DNA of 64,000 nt from Limonium bicolor (taxonomy: Eukaryota; Streptophyta; Magnoliopsida; Caryophyllales; Plumbaginaceae). Position 1 is the stretch's first letter. Every line of letters begins with the position of its first letter. The position numbers and the translations under genes were made by a program. Shown piece after piece: positions 11,345-22,409 of this stretch. The stretch spans positions 88,873,627 through 88,937,626 of the forward strand of contig CM041780.1 of NCBI GenBank assembly GCA_023374045.1. Reading direction: 5' to 3'. A model generated the notes under the pieces. The model worked only from the letters and a program-made list of their open reading frames with translations, ran no database searches and was not told the DNA's origin.

Positions 11345-11886
11345 TAGAGATAATGACATTCCATGTTAACATTTCATTATTACCTTAATTGTATCGTTTT
11401 TTACATAAAGATGTTTTTTTAGTACACAGAGGGCATTTGCGTTTAATGGATAATTTGTTTTTGTTTTTGTTTTTTCCTTTTGACTGGTGTGTGTTGATAG
11501 GAAATTTTTAGTATTATTTCCATGGTGCGTTTTAATTAATTGATACTATAGTAAAGTTTTAGGATTCGGTCTTTTGAAAAGTTTTTGAACATGACAAATC
11601 TAATTAGATAAAGTTGGAACTTGGCAGAAGTCAAAATTATGGATAAGATCACACACAGTCAGACATAAACATAAATCTATTGTAATTGTATTTACTTAAC
11701 AGATAAAAGCGTGTGAAACGATGGGGATAAGCTTGGGAAACAGCCCATTGATTTTTTCAATGAAGAGTGACATCGATAAAATAACAGCAAGGTGATCCTG
11801 CTTAATAGTAACTCTGGCGCTATGTGGAAAAATTGATGTATAATTTCACACTAAAAGTAATAATAGTAAATTTAAAGCTGTTAATT

Positions 11887-12136
11887 CAGGGTCGATAATT
11901 TCGGGTCCTATGCTAAAACCTGAAATGAGATATTATATAGAATTAAATTATTTAATGATAAAAAAATTATTAAATTAAAATATGTAAAATGAGGTCATTT
12001 AAAACATTCTATTTAAAATCAATTGGACAATTTATATTTTCTCATGACAAAATTTAAAAGGAATAAATAAAATTGGACCCCAATAATGGGGGCCCTGTTC
12101 CGTAGGTTAGCTTGCACGCCCCAAGAGCCGGGCCTG
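11887..12136. mobile_element. Possible hAT-type MITE
   Basis: The left end begins CAGGGTCGATAATTTCGGG and the right end inverts to CAGGCCCGGCTCTTGGGGC, resembling the CAGGGCCGG termini of plant hAT elements. About 250 bp, AT-rich inside. The flanking octamers (left TGTTAATT-like, right CTATTTTT) match poorly, so the boundary is uncertain. Confidence 0.35.
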
Positions 12137-12439
12137 CTATTTTTCTTTTATGTATGTAACTTTTTTTTAAAAAAATGTAATAATATATTAATAATGCAAG
12201 TGACAAGAATATAAGAGAAACCTATATATCACATAACAAATGATATACAAAACACCTGAGGGTGGACGGTGTACAAAAGCTTCCCTAGCACCATAAAAAG
12301 TGGCATAGAACCAACAAAAGTAACAAAAAGTAACAAATAGGTGATATAGCAAAGGGGGTGGGGGATACAAAAACAAAAACTCCCACCTCAATAAAACCTT
12401 TAAGAGCAAAGCACCAGCCAGTCAATTTTTGTAATTGAG
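12137..12439. other. Spacer, probably the 3' part of the adjacent LINE-like relic
   Basis: No gene or clear repeat was seen. It contains poly-purine/A tracts (about 12165-12190) and a G-rich run (12355-12365). It lies 3' of the LINE-like coding relic on the minus strand and may be its untranslated tail. Confidence 0.35.
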
Positions 12440-12610
12440 GCTCTCATCATCATCCAAATAATAGTTTGGCAGCCTTGATGTCTGAAATAATGAAGGCGGA
12501 GTCTATGACAAGGCTAGCCATGGCTCACTTGCATCTCTCGATCCACATGTAGTAGAAATCGTTGACGATGGCAGTTCTTCTCACCAACTCAATCGAACGA
12601 TTCCTCTACC
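12440..12610 (-). pseudogene. LINE-like RT zinc-binding tail, left part (interrupted by the nested LTR elements)
   Basis: On the minus strand the sequence reads RRTAIVNDFYYMWIERC followed by FIISDIKAAKLLFG, which resembles the C-terminal end of the reverse transcriptase zinc-binding (zf-RVT) region of plant L1 LINEs. It stops at 12610, exactly where the minus-strand LTR element begins. The preceding part of the same domain appears to lie at 42060-41762. The call rests on short motif resemblance. Confidence 0.45.
12606..12610. repeat. Target-site duplication, left copy (CTACC), of the outer minus-strand element
   Basis: CTACC precedes the LTR terminus TGTAAC at 12611. The right flank after 41761 is CTACT (41762-41766), four of five bases identical, as expected for an older insertion with one later substitution. 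Confidence 0.6.
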
Positions 12611-15600
12611 TGTAACAACCCAACTATAAAACCATACTTAACATCTAACTGCAGCAGAAAATAAACATTAATCATTAACTAAACAGGGGCGATGTTACAC
12701 GCCATTAGCCACCCACGTGGCTAACAAGGCTAATACGTACACCATGTATCGGTCTGATGGACAAGATCACCGAGCATTTACACATCACAATTCTGTTCCA
12801 TTTCTAACAAATCAAATACATTTACTCACCAACTGTACCGAGTATTAATCACAAGTCTAATCTAGTTCCATCACAATATACAACCACGAGTGCACAGGCG
12901 CATCTCGGGTTCAGTATCCAAAATAACAAAAAGAATTCCATCTACTCTATAGCTAGACGACTTCGCTTCTTCGTTTCTCATCCTGAAATAAAACGGGGTG
13001 CCCCGAAGGGCTCAGCAACCTAGGGCTGTATGATTAACGTGCAAGCCGTTGGCTGACGGGCCGCACACTGCTAATCATAATGAACATGGGATTCGTTTTA
13101 ACAATCAATATACATTACATAGCGGTGTTATTTGCATAATCATAACAATACTCAACACATAACAACAGTACAATCAACATAATAACATACATATGGGTAA
13201 CACAACCAATACAGTCAACACATCAATGTTTGTTAGATTATGTTACTGTGTACTTTAGCCCGTGGGATTTTTCCCTTAATGGAGTTTCATTATTATAGTA
13301 ACCACTTATCTTTTTCGTCGGATTACACTTAATTACTATCCACCATAAAAAAAACATGGGGTTGATTTTGTGGGTTAACTTACCCGAACATAATATCATA
13401 CTTTACCCGTTATCATACAGACAAATAACATAGGAGCAAGTTACGTGAGGACTCGGTCCGGCATAAGGGTTAGTCAACTTAATTGAGCCTAGAGAATATC
13501 TGCATTCTTATGTCGGGCCCATTACATAACACAACACCACTCTTCTTAGAGAACACACATTTTACTTAAGATATGTCGGATATAATATAGATCCGAACAC
13601 ATCATACACAATTACTTTACTAGATGTGCCGGTCATAATATAGACCCGGTCACACCATACACAAATCCCTCTAGCCCCGAATAATAATCAAGGTATGAGA
13701 GCCAGCTATTGGCTCATGGGAGATGAATTCCGAGAAGGAAACAGCCGAACAGAGAGGGAGTTGAATCAGATGTAGATATCAACTCCCAAACAAACGTGCA
13801 CGACCGGGACTCCCGGATTCCTCACCCCCAATTATATATATTAGTTATAGGTTCCCTTATGGAACTTATCACATTACGACACCATATGGTGTTACAAACT
13901 TGGTTAAACACATAAGGGAGGGGTAACACTGATATCCACACATAACAATCCACACATGGCACATGAATAGCCGTGGTTAGAACATTCCCGTAAGTTAGGA
14001 TGTTAAAGCCGAATACCGTTCTCTTACGCGATCCTAACATTGGTTAACTAACGGGGTTAACAAGTATTCAAGGTTAGATGGTATCGGAACAATCACGCCA
14101 CATAAACAATAACTGTAAACTCATTTCATGCTTTAATCTTATAAGCTCATAAACACTCAGAAAAACACACAACACACAAGCCGGTGTAGTCCGGTAGCAA
14201 AAGAGTGGCAAGAAAATCATACCTGTCACCTTGATGATGGCTAGCCTAACATGAAGATACCTTAGTCCCGGCTTGCCATTTCGACTAGTTCACACCCTAT
14301 AATTCATTCGGTCGAATGGTAATTACCGTTCTTACTTTCCGGTTAACTAATTACTTCACATAATTATGTTGTATACTTTCACACTTAAACTTATACTTAT
14401 TCACCCTCCTAATGGTCATTATAAGTCACCAAACATGTCCTAAACAATCATAAACATCATTACCTAACAATCCCCATAATAGACACCATTTACTAACTTA
14501 AAAACTGATTTTTCGTGTGGTCCGGGACTAGGTCCGAACCTATAGTACCGGACCAGTTGTTATCATGAGTTTCGGCCAGTTTTTTGTATAGGTCTGTTGG
14601 GACTTTGTATTGGAGGTAGGTCCCGGACTAATGTTGAACTTCAATTTTGGCCTGATTTTAAGGGTGGTCCGGGACTTATTATAAGATCTAAGTCCCGGAC
14701 CAATGTTACAGGCATTTTTCGGTGCTGGTCCAGGACCTTTCCTGGACTTAAGTCCTGGACCCTGCTACAGCAATTTCAAGTTTGACAGTTCTAATTTTTT
14801 CTAACTTGGTTTTACTTACTCTTTTCATTCCCCATCTTCCTATATGATTTCTAACATGTTCTAACATCAATACAACACCTTAAACTTCTCTAATCCATTA
14901 ACTAAACTCCTCATCCTATCTTTGATTAAAATCACCCAAGTTCCCACTCTTATTCTCCTAAAATTTGCTAACACATTGTGACTTAGTTTCCTAAGTTCTA
15001 AAATGCATTTTGCCCACCATCTTTACTCTTTCAGTTGGTTTATAGCTCATACACTTCTATAATTTTACCCACAGCACCACTTCCTTAAAATCTAGCCCCA
15101 AGGTGAATATTTACTCAAGTTGACCTCCAAAGTCACCTAATTAATCCTAGGTTCTTTCCTCTCACAAAACACTTAAGACTTCTAGTGTCCTACACAAATT
15201 TTGACATGGTTTCCCCACAATCTTAACATCCTCACACACATTATTCAGCACACTCACAATAATCCAACCACCCCATTCATTCTAGGCACTTATAGCCCAT
15301 TGTTTTCTAGCTTTCACCACAATAAACCCAAAATACATAAATCTTCTTAAGGTAAGTTATTTACCTTGAGTTTCTTTCAAGAATTTTCTTCCTCTTTACT
15401 TCTTGTTCAACAACCGTTTCAAATGGGGTTTTGCTAATCTAATGAACAAATCAAATTGAATACTAATGAGCATTAAGAAACTAATAAGACTCTTGAATTA
15501 AGACTTGTACTTAGAACATGATTTAAGCATTAGAAATGGAAGGGATTACCTTATAACTTCCAAATGAGGATTAAGCAATCAAAGATAGATGTTCTCCAAC

Positions 15601-16673
15601 AACTCTTGAAGATGAACAAAGCTATAATGAAGAGGAATAATGGAGCTTAAAATCTGTAGCCAACCGGTCACAAAAAAAAATGGAGGAGAAGGTGGTTTTT
15701 CAAGGTTTTTCTCACCTTAGAACAACAAGGAGTTGTTTAGCTCTTAAAATGGAATTCTTCCCATCAATTTGAGCTAAATCCATGGAGATGAATTTGAGAG
15801 TTTGGAGCTTTTGAAGGGTGGAAAAGAATGCCCAAGACTAGAGGAGCAAGATGGTATATTTATTTTTCGGTTTTGAGCTTGTTTAGAGGTAGAAAATGGA
15901 AGATGAAGATGGAGCTGGTTGGAGATTCTTGAAATCGCCATGGGAGAAGAAATAGAACAGAGGGAGTGTGCTGGTGGGGAATAAAATCGTAAGAAGAAAT
16001 AAATAGAGGAAAGAGAAATGTGTGAAAGAGAAATAAAGTAGTTTGCTTTTGTCTTATTTTACTAGCTTTTGTACTTTAGTCAATAAAGTGAACATATATA
16101 TATATATATGAGAGGCAAAAAGTGAGTCATAGAGGGAAAGGTGGAATCATACTTTATTTTACAAATGAGGGAGGGTACTTTACTCTTACAATTTACACCC
16201 CAAAAGTTCCCGGTTTTTACACTATTCACTAATCCGGGCCCGTTTTCTGGATTTTTCTTGTTTCTTTAATTTTAATGGTTCTTAAGCTCCCATTAATGTT
16301 TAATTATAGTAGTATGATCAACTATAATTTTTACGGGGTCAGTTAACTGTTTAAAGTTACGTTTTTGGGTTTTCTCGAAAAACACGCTTTAAGACTTCGT
16401 TAGCGTGTTAACGCATTATTTGAATCCGTTTTCTTAGGGAATTATTCCCACATACTATTTAGGACTAATTAGGCCCTAGGTATCCCTCTCAGATCCTAGT
16501 CGAGGTTGTATACCTCCTAAGATAATTAAATACACGTTTTTGCGGTTTGTGGCTTTTACGCGTTCTTTTTTCTTTTGGTTTTTATTTCTTCACCAATGAT
16601 CTTAAGGACTTAATTAGCCTTATAAAATCATATTTAAATAATTAATTAAAACATTAAGGTTTGGGGTATTTCA
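12611..16673 (-). repeat. 3' LTR of the outer minus-strand element (4.06 kb)
   Basis: It starts (plus-strand view) TGTAACAACCC and ends GGGGTATTTCA, the inverse of TGAAATACCCC...TTACA. It shares long stretches with 37603-41761 and, inverted, with 18245-22392 and 29446-33695. It contains four diverged hairpin units (14519-14763), the ATGGCGATT leader motif on the minus strand near 15935, and the GC-rich hairpin near 12990-13015. An 11-bp deletion before the last hairpin unit (around 14720) distinguishes it from its partner. Confidence 0.92.
14519..14763. repeat. Hairpin repeat array in the outer element's 3' LTR
   Basis: Four imperfect inverted repeats of the type GGTCCGGGACTT...AAGTCCCGGACC begin near 14519, 14591, 14666 and 14727. 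The equivalents in the partner LTR begin at 39470, 39542, 39614 and 39686, an exact 72-bp period. Confidence 0.85.
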
Positions 16674-18244
16674 ATCTACCCCTCTTAAAAGAACTTTGTC
16701 CTCAAAGTTCAAAATTCCCATGCATCATTTAATTAGAATACAGGGATAACTTTTAAAACAATAAATCTCACATTACCAACATACACCTGGTATAAACCTT
16801 CAGACCTTGAGGTCTGGATAACATAACAACCTTCATACTCATAGGTCTAGATAATGTTTATTACACATACCACACAATATGTCTTAGCATGTATAACAAT
16901 CAAAAATACCTTTTACATCTCTTCATGGGCTCGGTCTAAAGACTACAGGACATCACAGTCCTCGAGTCCCATGTCAAGTACATAAACTGTGATCCCACAT
17001 GTACCGGTCGCGATGGACACTTCCAGGTCCCCGGTCCTTTGGAAGATTCAAAACAATCACATAAATTTTAATATATACTCATGTCACCGGTCTGAAGACG
17101 AAGGCTCATACATCCTCAACTCGTGAGCAAGTAATACAAAATACTATTTACGAGGATAAGTAAAACGAAAATTCCTTTATTTGAAAATACCATTTGAAAA
17201 TTTACAAATACCAATTGAAAATCCTTTTTGAAAGTGCAATACAACTCCAAGTCCAATTTATGCTAACTGCGTCTTATTCTTAACGTGATTATTTGTGACC
17301 ACTTATAGGGAGCTTCTAGAGTCATCCAACCCTGATGTGATCAGCATCAGTGTTGAACTATCCTTCCACCCCAATTTGTGTTCAGTTTCCCTTGATCGCG
17401 CGCCAATCAAGTTTCACCTCCCACTTTAATTTCAACCAACAACTAATTCAAACGTTTATCCTTTTCTATTTTTTTAATCTTTCTAGTCATAATCACATCA
17501 TCAATTAGTTCAATTATTTCCATTTCTTTTATTTTAACCATCCTAGTCATGATTACAAGACAATACATCTACAAGGTTGGAACTCTGTCCATCAACCATT
17601 CTCAATTCACCACTAATCAAGTTACCTAGGGAATTTACCACTTCATACATAACAATACTATGTATATAATATATATTTTGATCAAAATCACAATACTACA
17701 TGGTCTCAAATAAACATATACTATCAGGGCTTTAGTTCCCCGGGAGTTTCTCTACTCCCTTACACTTGTACTCACACACCAATGTTCACAAGGTAAGTAC
17801 ACCTATAACAATGGTATTCGCATCTTCTGTGCGCAATGACCACAACTTAACCATGAATGAATATGTATGTTCTTGTAACATACACACCAATCATCAAAAC
17901 AAATTATTTTATGCTATACACAACATCATTCACGTACACTTGTACGTTAACACACGCTAAGCGTTTTTGCGCTCTACCCCCTTAAAAGGGATTACGCCCA
18001 GGTAATCGACCATATGTCATTACTTAACATTGGTTTAAAATGTTCTGTTGTGAAGTGTTTTAACTTCCACGCGTTTTATTTTATAATGTGTTCCAGTCAG
18101 AGGACCTTAACCATATTAACGTTTTAGTCCCTGAATCCAAAATTTCATTGGAGTACATTTAACTCATCACCGGGTTCGGTTCTAGCCTGAGAGGCTTCAA
18201 GATATTTACAGTTAGCTATTCGCTTGAAATCACTAGGTATATTT
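16674..18244 (-). mobile_element. 3' internal part of the outer element: PPT and decayed integrase end
   Basis: Next to the LTR the minus strand carries a polypurine tract, AAGTTCTTTTAAGAGGGG, at about 16700-16680. Farther in, 18170-18090 on the minus strand is homologous to the chromodomain end of the chromovirus polyprotein (ATTTTGGATTCAGGGACT... against ATCCTGGATAGGAAGACC) but the domain is collapsed. The stretch 18015-17960 contains the conserved AAGGGGGTAGAGCGC segment also seen after the integrase of the other elements. Nothing else is coding. Confidence 0.7.
18240..18244. repeat. Target-site duplication ATATT, left copy, of the nested plus-strand element
   Basis: ATATT at 18240-18244 directly precedes the LTR start TGAAATACC. 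The identical ATATT at 33696-33700 directly follows the LTR end GTGTTACA. Confidence 0.92.
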
Positions 18245-20579
18245 GAAATACCTCAAACCTTTATGTGTTAATTAATTATGTAATTATGATTTTCTAAGGC
18301 TAATTAAGTCCTTAAGAACATTGGTGAAGAAAAAGAAGCTAAAAGATAAACGAAAACACATAAAAGTCACAAAATGCAAAAATGCTTATTTAATTATCTT
18401 AAGAGGTGTATAACCTTATATAGGGTTATAATATATTTTTATACCCTAATTACACACTAAGAACATGTGGGAAAAATTCCTGAAGAAAACGGATCCAAAT
18501 AATGCGTTAAAACGCTAACGGAGTCTTAAAGCGCGTTTTTGAGAAAACCCGAAAACGTGACATTAAACAGTCAAATGACCCCGTAAAAATTATGATTGAT
18601 CATATAACTACTATTAAACATTAATGGGAGCTTAAGAACCATTAAAATTAAAGAAACGAGAAAAATCCGGAAAACGGGCCCGGATTAGTGAATAGTGTAA
18701 AAACCGGGAACTTATGGGGTGTAAATTGTAATAAGAGTAAAATACTCCCCCACTTTTGTAAAAGTGAAAATCTGAAATCCCCTCTTATACACTCACATGT
18801 TTTCCCTTCCCTCTCTACTACTCTATTCTATTTTAATTCACTAAAGGACAAAAGCAAAAAGTGAAGTACATATTACCTTTTTATTTCTCTCTCTTCTATC
18901 TCTCCTTCTCCTCCACGTTTTTCTTCTTCCATTCAGAACTCTCTCTTCTTCTTTCTCTCTCCAATGGCGATTATTACAGCCCAACCAGCTCAAGCTTTTC
19001 TCCTCCATTTTCATGGCTTAAACCAACTCAAAACAACAAAATAAATTACATATTCTTCTTCCTCTCCTCAAGAGCTATCTTCCTCTCTTTTCAAAATCTT
19101 TAAAAGATGAGTTTGACTTCCATGGGTGTTGGCCATTTGAAGAGAAAATCATGTATTCTTGAAGCTTGGAGACTCATCTTTCTTCCAAGGTAAGAAAATC
19201 CAAGAAAAACCCACTCTTTTCTTCATTCCTTGTGTGGCCGATTTTGACTTCCCATTTCCCTTGTTTTACCTTCCTTGAATGAGCATTGTTCAAGCTTCAA
19301 AAGCTCATGGGGAGTCCTTCCTTGATTGTTGACCAAAGCCCATCTTAAGGCTTCAAGGTAATTCTTCATTTTTGTGCTTTAAGCACCTTCTCTTGCATCC
19401 TAGCTAGATTAAAATGTACAAGGGTATTAGTTGGTGCCTAATTCCCCATTTGGGTATTGATGTGGAGGTGGGCAAGTGTGTTGCCCTATGTGACCGAAAA
19501 TCAAGAAAGGAGGAGGAGGAAGGGGAGCAAAAGAGGAACTTACGAAATTAAGGTAATTAAACTACCTTGATGCTTATTTTGATGTTTTAGAATTTTTGGG
19601 AATGGGAAATGAAATTAATGAACCAAACTTGAGATAAGAATGTTGGTTTTAGTAGTGAGAGTTGGTTGTCAAGTTGATGTGTGTATTATGTTGAATTAAG
19701 GATTTTGTAGCCAAGTGGTGTAAGATTGTGTATTATGTGGTGATTGATGAGTTTAAATGAGATTGTGTGCTGTTAGTGCCCAATATTGGGTATGGCTAGT
19801 TTGAATGATTTTAGGAAGTGCAAATAATGTATTTGGGCATGCTAAGAATGTAGGCGAGTTATGGCGAAATTTCGGTAGGAATTGAGAGGTTTGGGGGTTT
19901 TTAAGAGTTGGTGAACCTAAGTGTTAAATAGGTGTAGAGAGAGAGACCTATTTGAGTGGTAAATCACCCTAGGATGATTGTTGAGGAAGTATATGAAAGA
20001 GACAAAAATCTGTAGCAAAGGGGTGGTTTGAGTTCCTTGGAAGTTTGAGAAAAGAAAGAATAAGGATTTAAGGCTCTAAGAATGAGGCATGAACTTGGGT
20101 GTTAGGAGTGCATTGTCTAGGATGAATTGGGAATGGCCAATAAGTAATTTAGTAAGGTAGTAAGAGGTGAGAAACTACCAAGAGGAAGTTAGAAATGCAC
20201 TAGTGTGCATAAGTGCAAAAATGAGGATTGAAGTTTGTAGAAATCGAGCAAGGATTTGGGTAAAGTCTTTGAGTAATGATTTGAGAAGGTTTGGAGCATG
20301 ATTATGAGTGTTTTAAGGTGTTTAGACATGTCGAAAACATGAGAAAATGATTAGGAAAAGATTGGGTGATAATTGAGGTGAATTTAGAGTCCAAAGTGGG
20401 TAATTAAAAGGGGTTCTGCAGCCGACCTACCCCAGAGTGGGTCGGTCGGGCTGAATCCTGTAACTCGGGTGCTCTCTGCATCCGACCCACCCAGGCGACC
20501 TACCCAGAGTGGGTCGGTCGGCCTTATAAAAAAAATTTTAAAATTTAAAATTAATTAGATATATATATATATATACATA

Positions 20580-20610
<31 letters not shown>

Positions 20611-22392
20611 ACATATATATAGGTGTATAAGTGAGGCATTAGTGCTAAAGTAATGAAAGTAAGAAAGTTAAGCACACTTGAGTAAAACTAAGTATAACGG
20701 GACAATGGGGTAAGCACGGGAGTAGTAGTAACTATTTACGTACCGTTTGAACATGGTATTAATAGCCATGTTTGAAACATTATCAGTGGAACAAGTGTGA
20801 AAAGGAGGAGCGTGAGTGACGCGTTAAGAGTAAATCCTCAGGGACACGGTAGAGTAACCCACGGTGTAAGGTATGGTTTTCTTGCAACCTGTGTCGTACC
20901 GGGTTACACCGCTTGTATGCCAACTTGTTTTACTGTGGTGTTTGCCACCTTGTAAGATAAAAGCATGTAACGAGTTACAGTAATTCATATATGTGGCGTA
21001 TTTTAGTTCCGATACCGTTTAACCTCTATATGTGTTAAACCGAAGAAGCTAACCGACTCTAGGATCACATAAGATGGTTGTTCGGACTTAACGTCCCATC
21101 CTACGGAAACGTTCTAACTACGGCTATCAGTGAGTTAATTGTATAATGTAATTGTGTGTGATGTGTGTTTCCCTTTGTGGTATGCCGTTAATTAACGATG
21201 GTTGTTGTTCATGTATGACGAATGGTATAAATAACTCCCTTGGTTGTTTAACTAAGTTGTAACACCTTATGGTGTCATGTTGTGATAAGTTCCATAAGGG
21301 AACTTCTAATTAAAAATATTATGGGGGGGTGAGGAATCTGGGGTGTCCCGGTCGTGCACGTGTGTTTAGGAGTTGGTATCTATAGCTGAATTAACTCCCT
21401 CTCTGTTTTGGTTGTTTTTCCTACTTGGATTACAATCACCCACAAGTCTAATAAGAGACTTTCCCACCTTGATTATTATTCGGGGCTAGGGGGTATGTGT
21501 ATGGTGTGATCGGGCCTATATTTAGGCCGACACATCTAAGTAAAGTAAATGTGTACGGTGTGTTCAGACCTATATTTTATCCGACCCACCTTAAGAAAAG
21601 TTACGTTCCCTAAGAAGAACAGTGTTATGTTGTGTATATGTTACTATGTGATGGGTGTTGTTATGTTTTGTGTACGTCGATTACTGAAATCAACCCGGTG
21701 TTAAATAATAAAAAAAAGGGTAATCAAGTATAACCCGATTAAATGGGTAAGTGTCGTCTAACAAGGAATAGTTCCATTAAGGTAGAACCCTCAAGGGTCA
21801 AGGAACACAATAATGTGATCTAACCAATGTGATGTGAACCTTATGTTTGTATCCTTTTGATTGGACGTGTGTTAATTATAAGCATGATATGTATTTAAAG
21901 TTTCTATGTATGATTTAAAAATAATCAACCGCATGCTCAGACGACAATTAGTTGTGCGTGGCCCGGTAGTATGCGGGCTGCATGATTACCATACCAGCAA
22001 AGGTGCTGAGCCCCTTTGGGGGCCCCCCATTACTTTTCAGGTACAAGAAAGCAGTCCTACGTTCGAGAGCTGGACGGGAACGGTTATGTATGGGTAGAAT
22101 AAGTTGTTGCTTATGTGTTCGTAAGTAGTGTAAGACTGATGTGTGATAATGATAATGGAATGTATTAGACTCGGTACAGTTGTAATGTAAATGTATTTGT
22201 TTCAGTTTAGAAACGGTTGGTAATGTAAAGTGTAGTGCTCGGTAATCTTGTCCATCAGACCGGTACCTTATGTATGTATTAGCCTTGTTAGCCACGTGGG
22301 TGGCTAACGGCGTGTAACACTAGTCAGTGTTTATAATGTAATTCCCACTACGATTAATGGTTAAGTGTGGTGTTATTAGTTGGGGTGTTACA
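18245..22392 (+). repeat. 5' LTR of the nested element (4.15 kb)
   Basis: TGAAATACCTC...GGGTGTTACA. Along the LTR lie a CT-rich leader (18780-18960) with ATGGCGATT at 18964, a donor-like CCAAGGTAAGAAA at 19187, a hairpin pair of the type CCGACC...GGTCGGTCGG (20422-20522), a long (AT)n run (20555-20620) and a GCTGAGCCCC/GGGGGC hairpin at about 22005-22025. No protein-coding frame is supported. Confidence 0.94.
20410..20522. repeat. Hairpin pair (CCGACCTACCC...GGGTCGGTCGG) in the nested element's 5' LTR
   Basis: Two inverted-repeat units with their CTGCA lead-ins 60 bp apart (20416, 20476). The same LTR position in the outer element holds the unrelated 72-bp GGTCCGGG hairpin array. In the partner 3' LTR the second hairpin is cut short and joins a microsatellite at 31872. 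Confidence 0.75.
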
Positions 22393-22397
22393 AAAAG

Positions 22398-22409
22398 TGG
22401 TATCAGAGC
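22398..22409 (+). other. Primer binding site, initiator Met-tRNA type
   Basis: TGGTATCAGAGC begins five bases after the LTR end GTGTTACA. It is complementary to the 3' end of plant initiator methionine tRNA and primes minus-strand cDNA synthesis. The chromovirus at 51662 has the same LTR/PBS junction with one difference. Confidence 0.95.

Noticed and set aside
22398..22409. tRNA gene suggested by the TGGTATCAGAGC match
   Set aside because: It is only a short complement of a tRNA 3' end at an LTR junction, as expected for a PBS. No cloverleaf is present.
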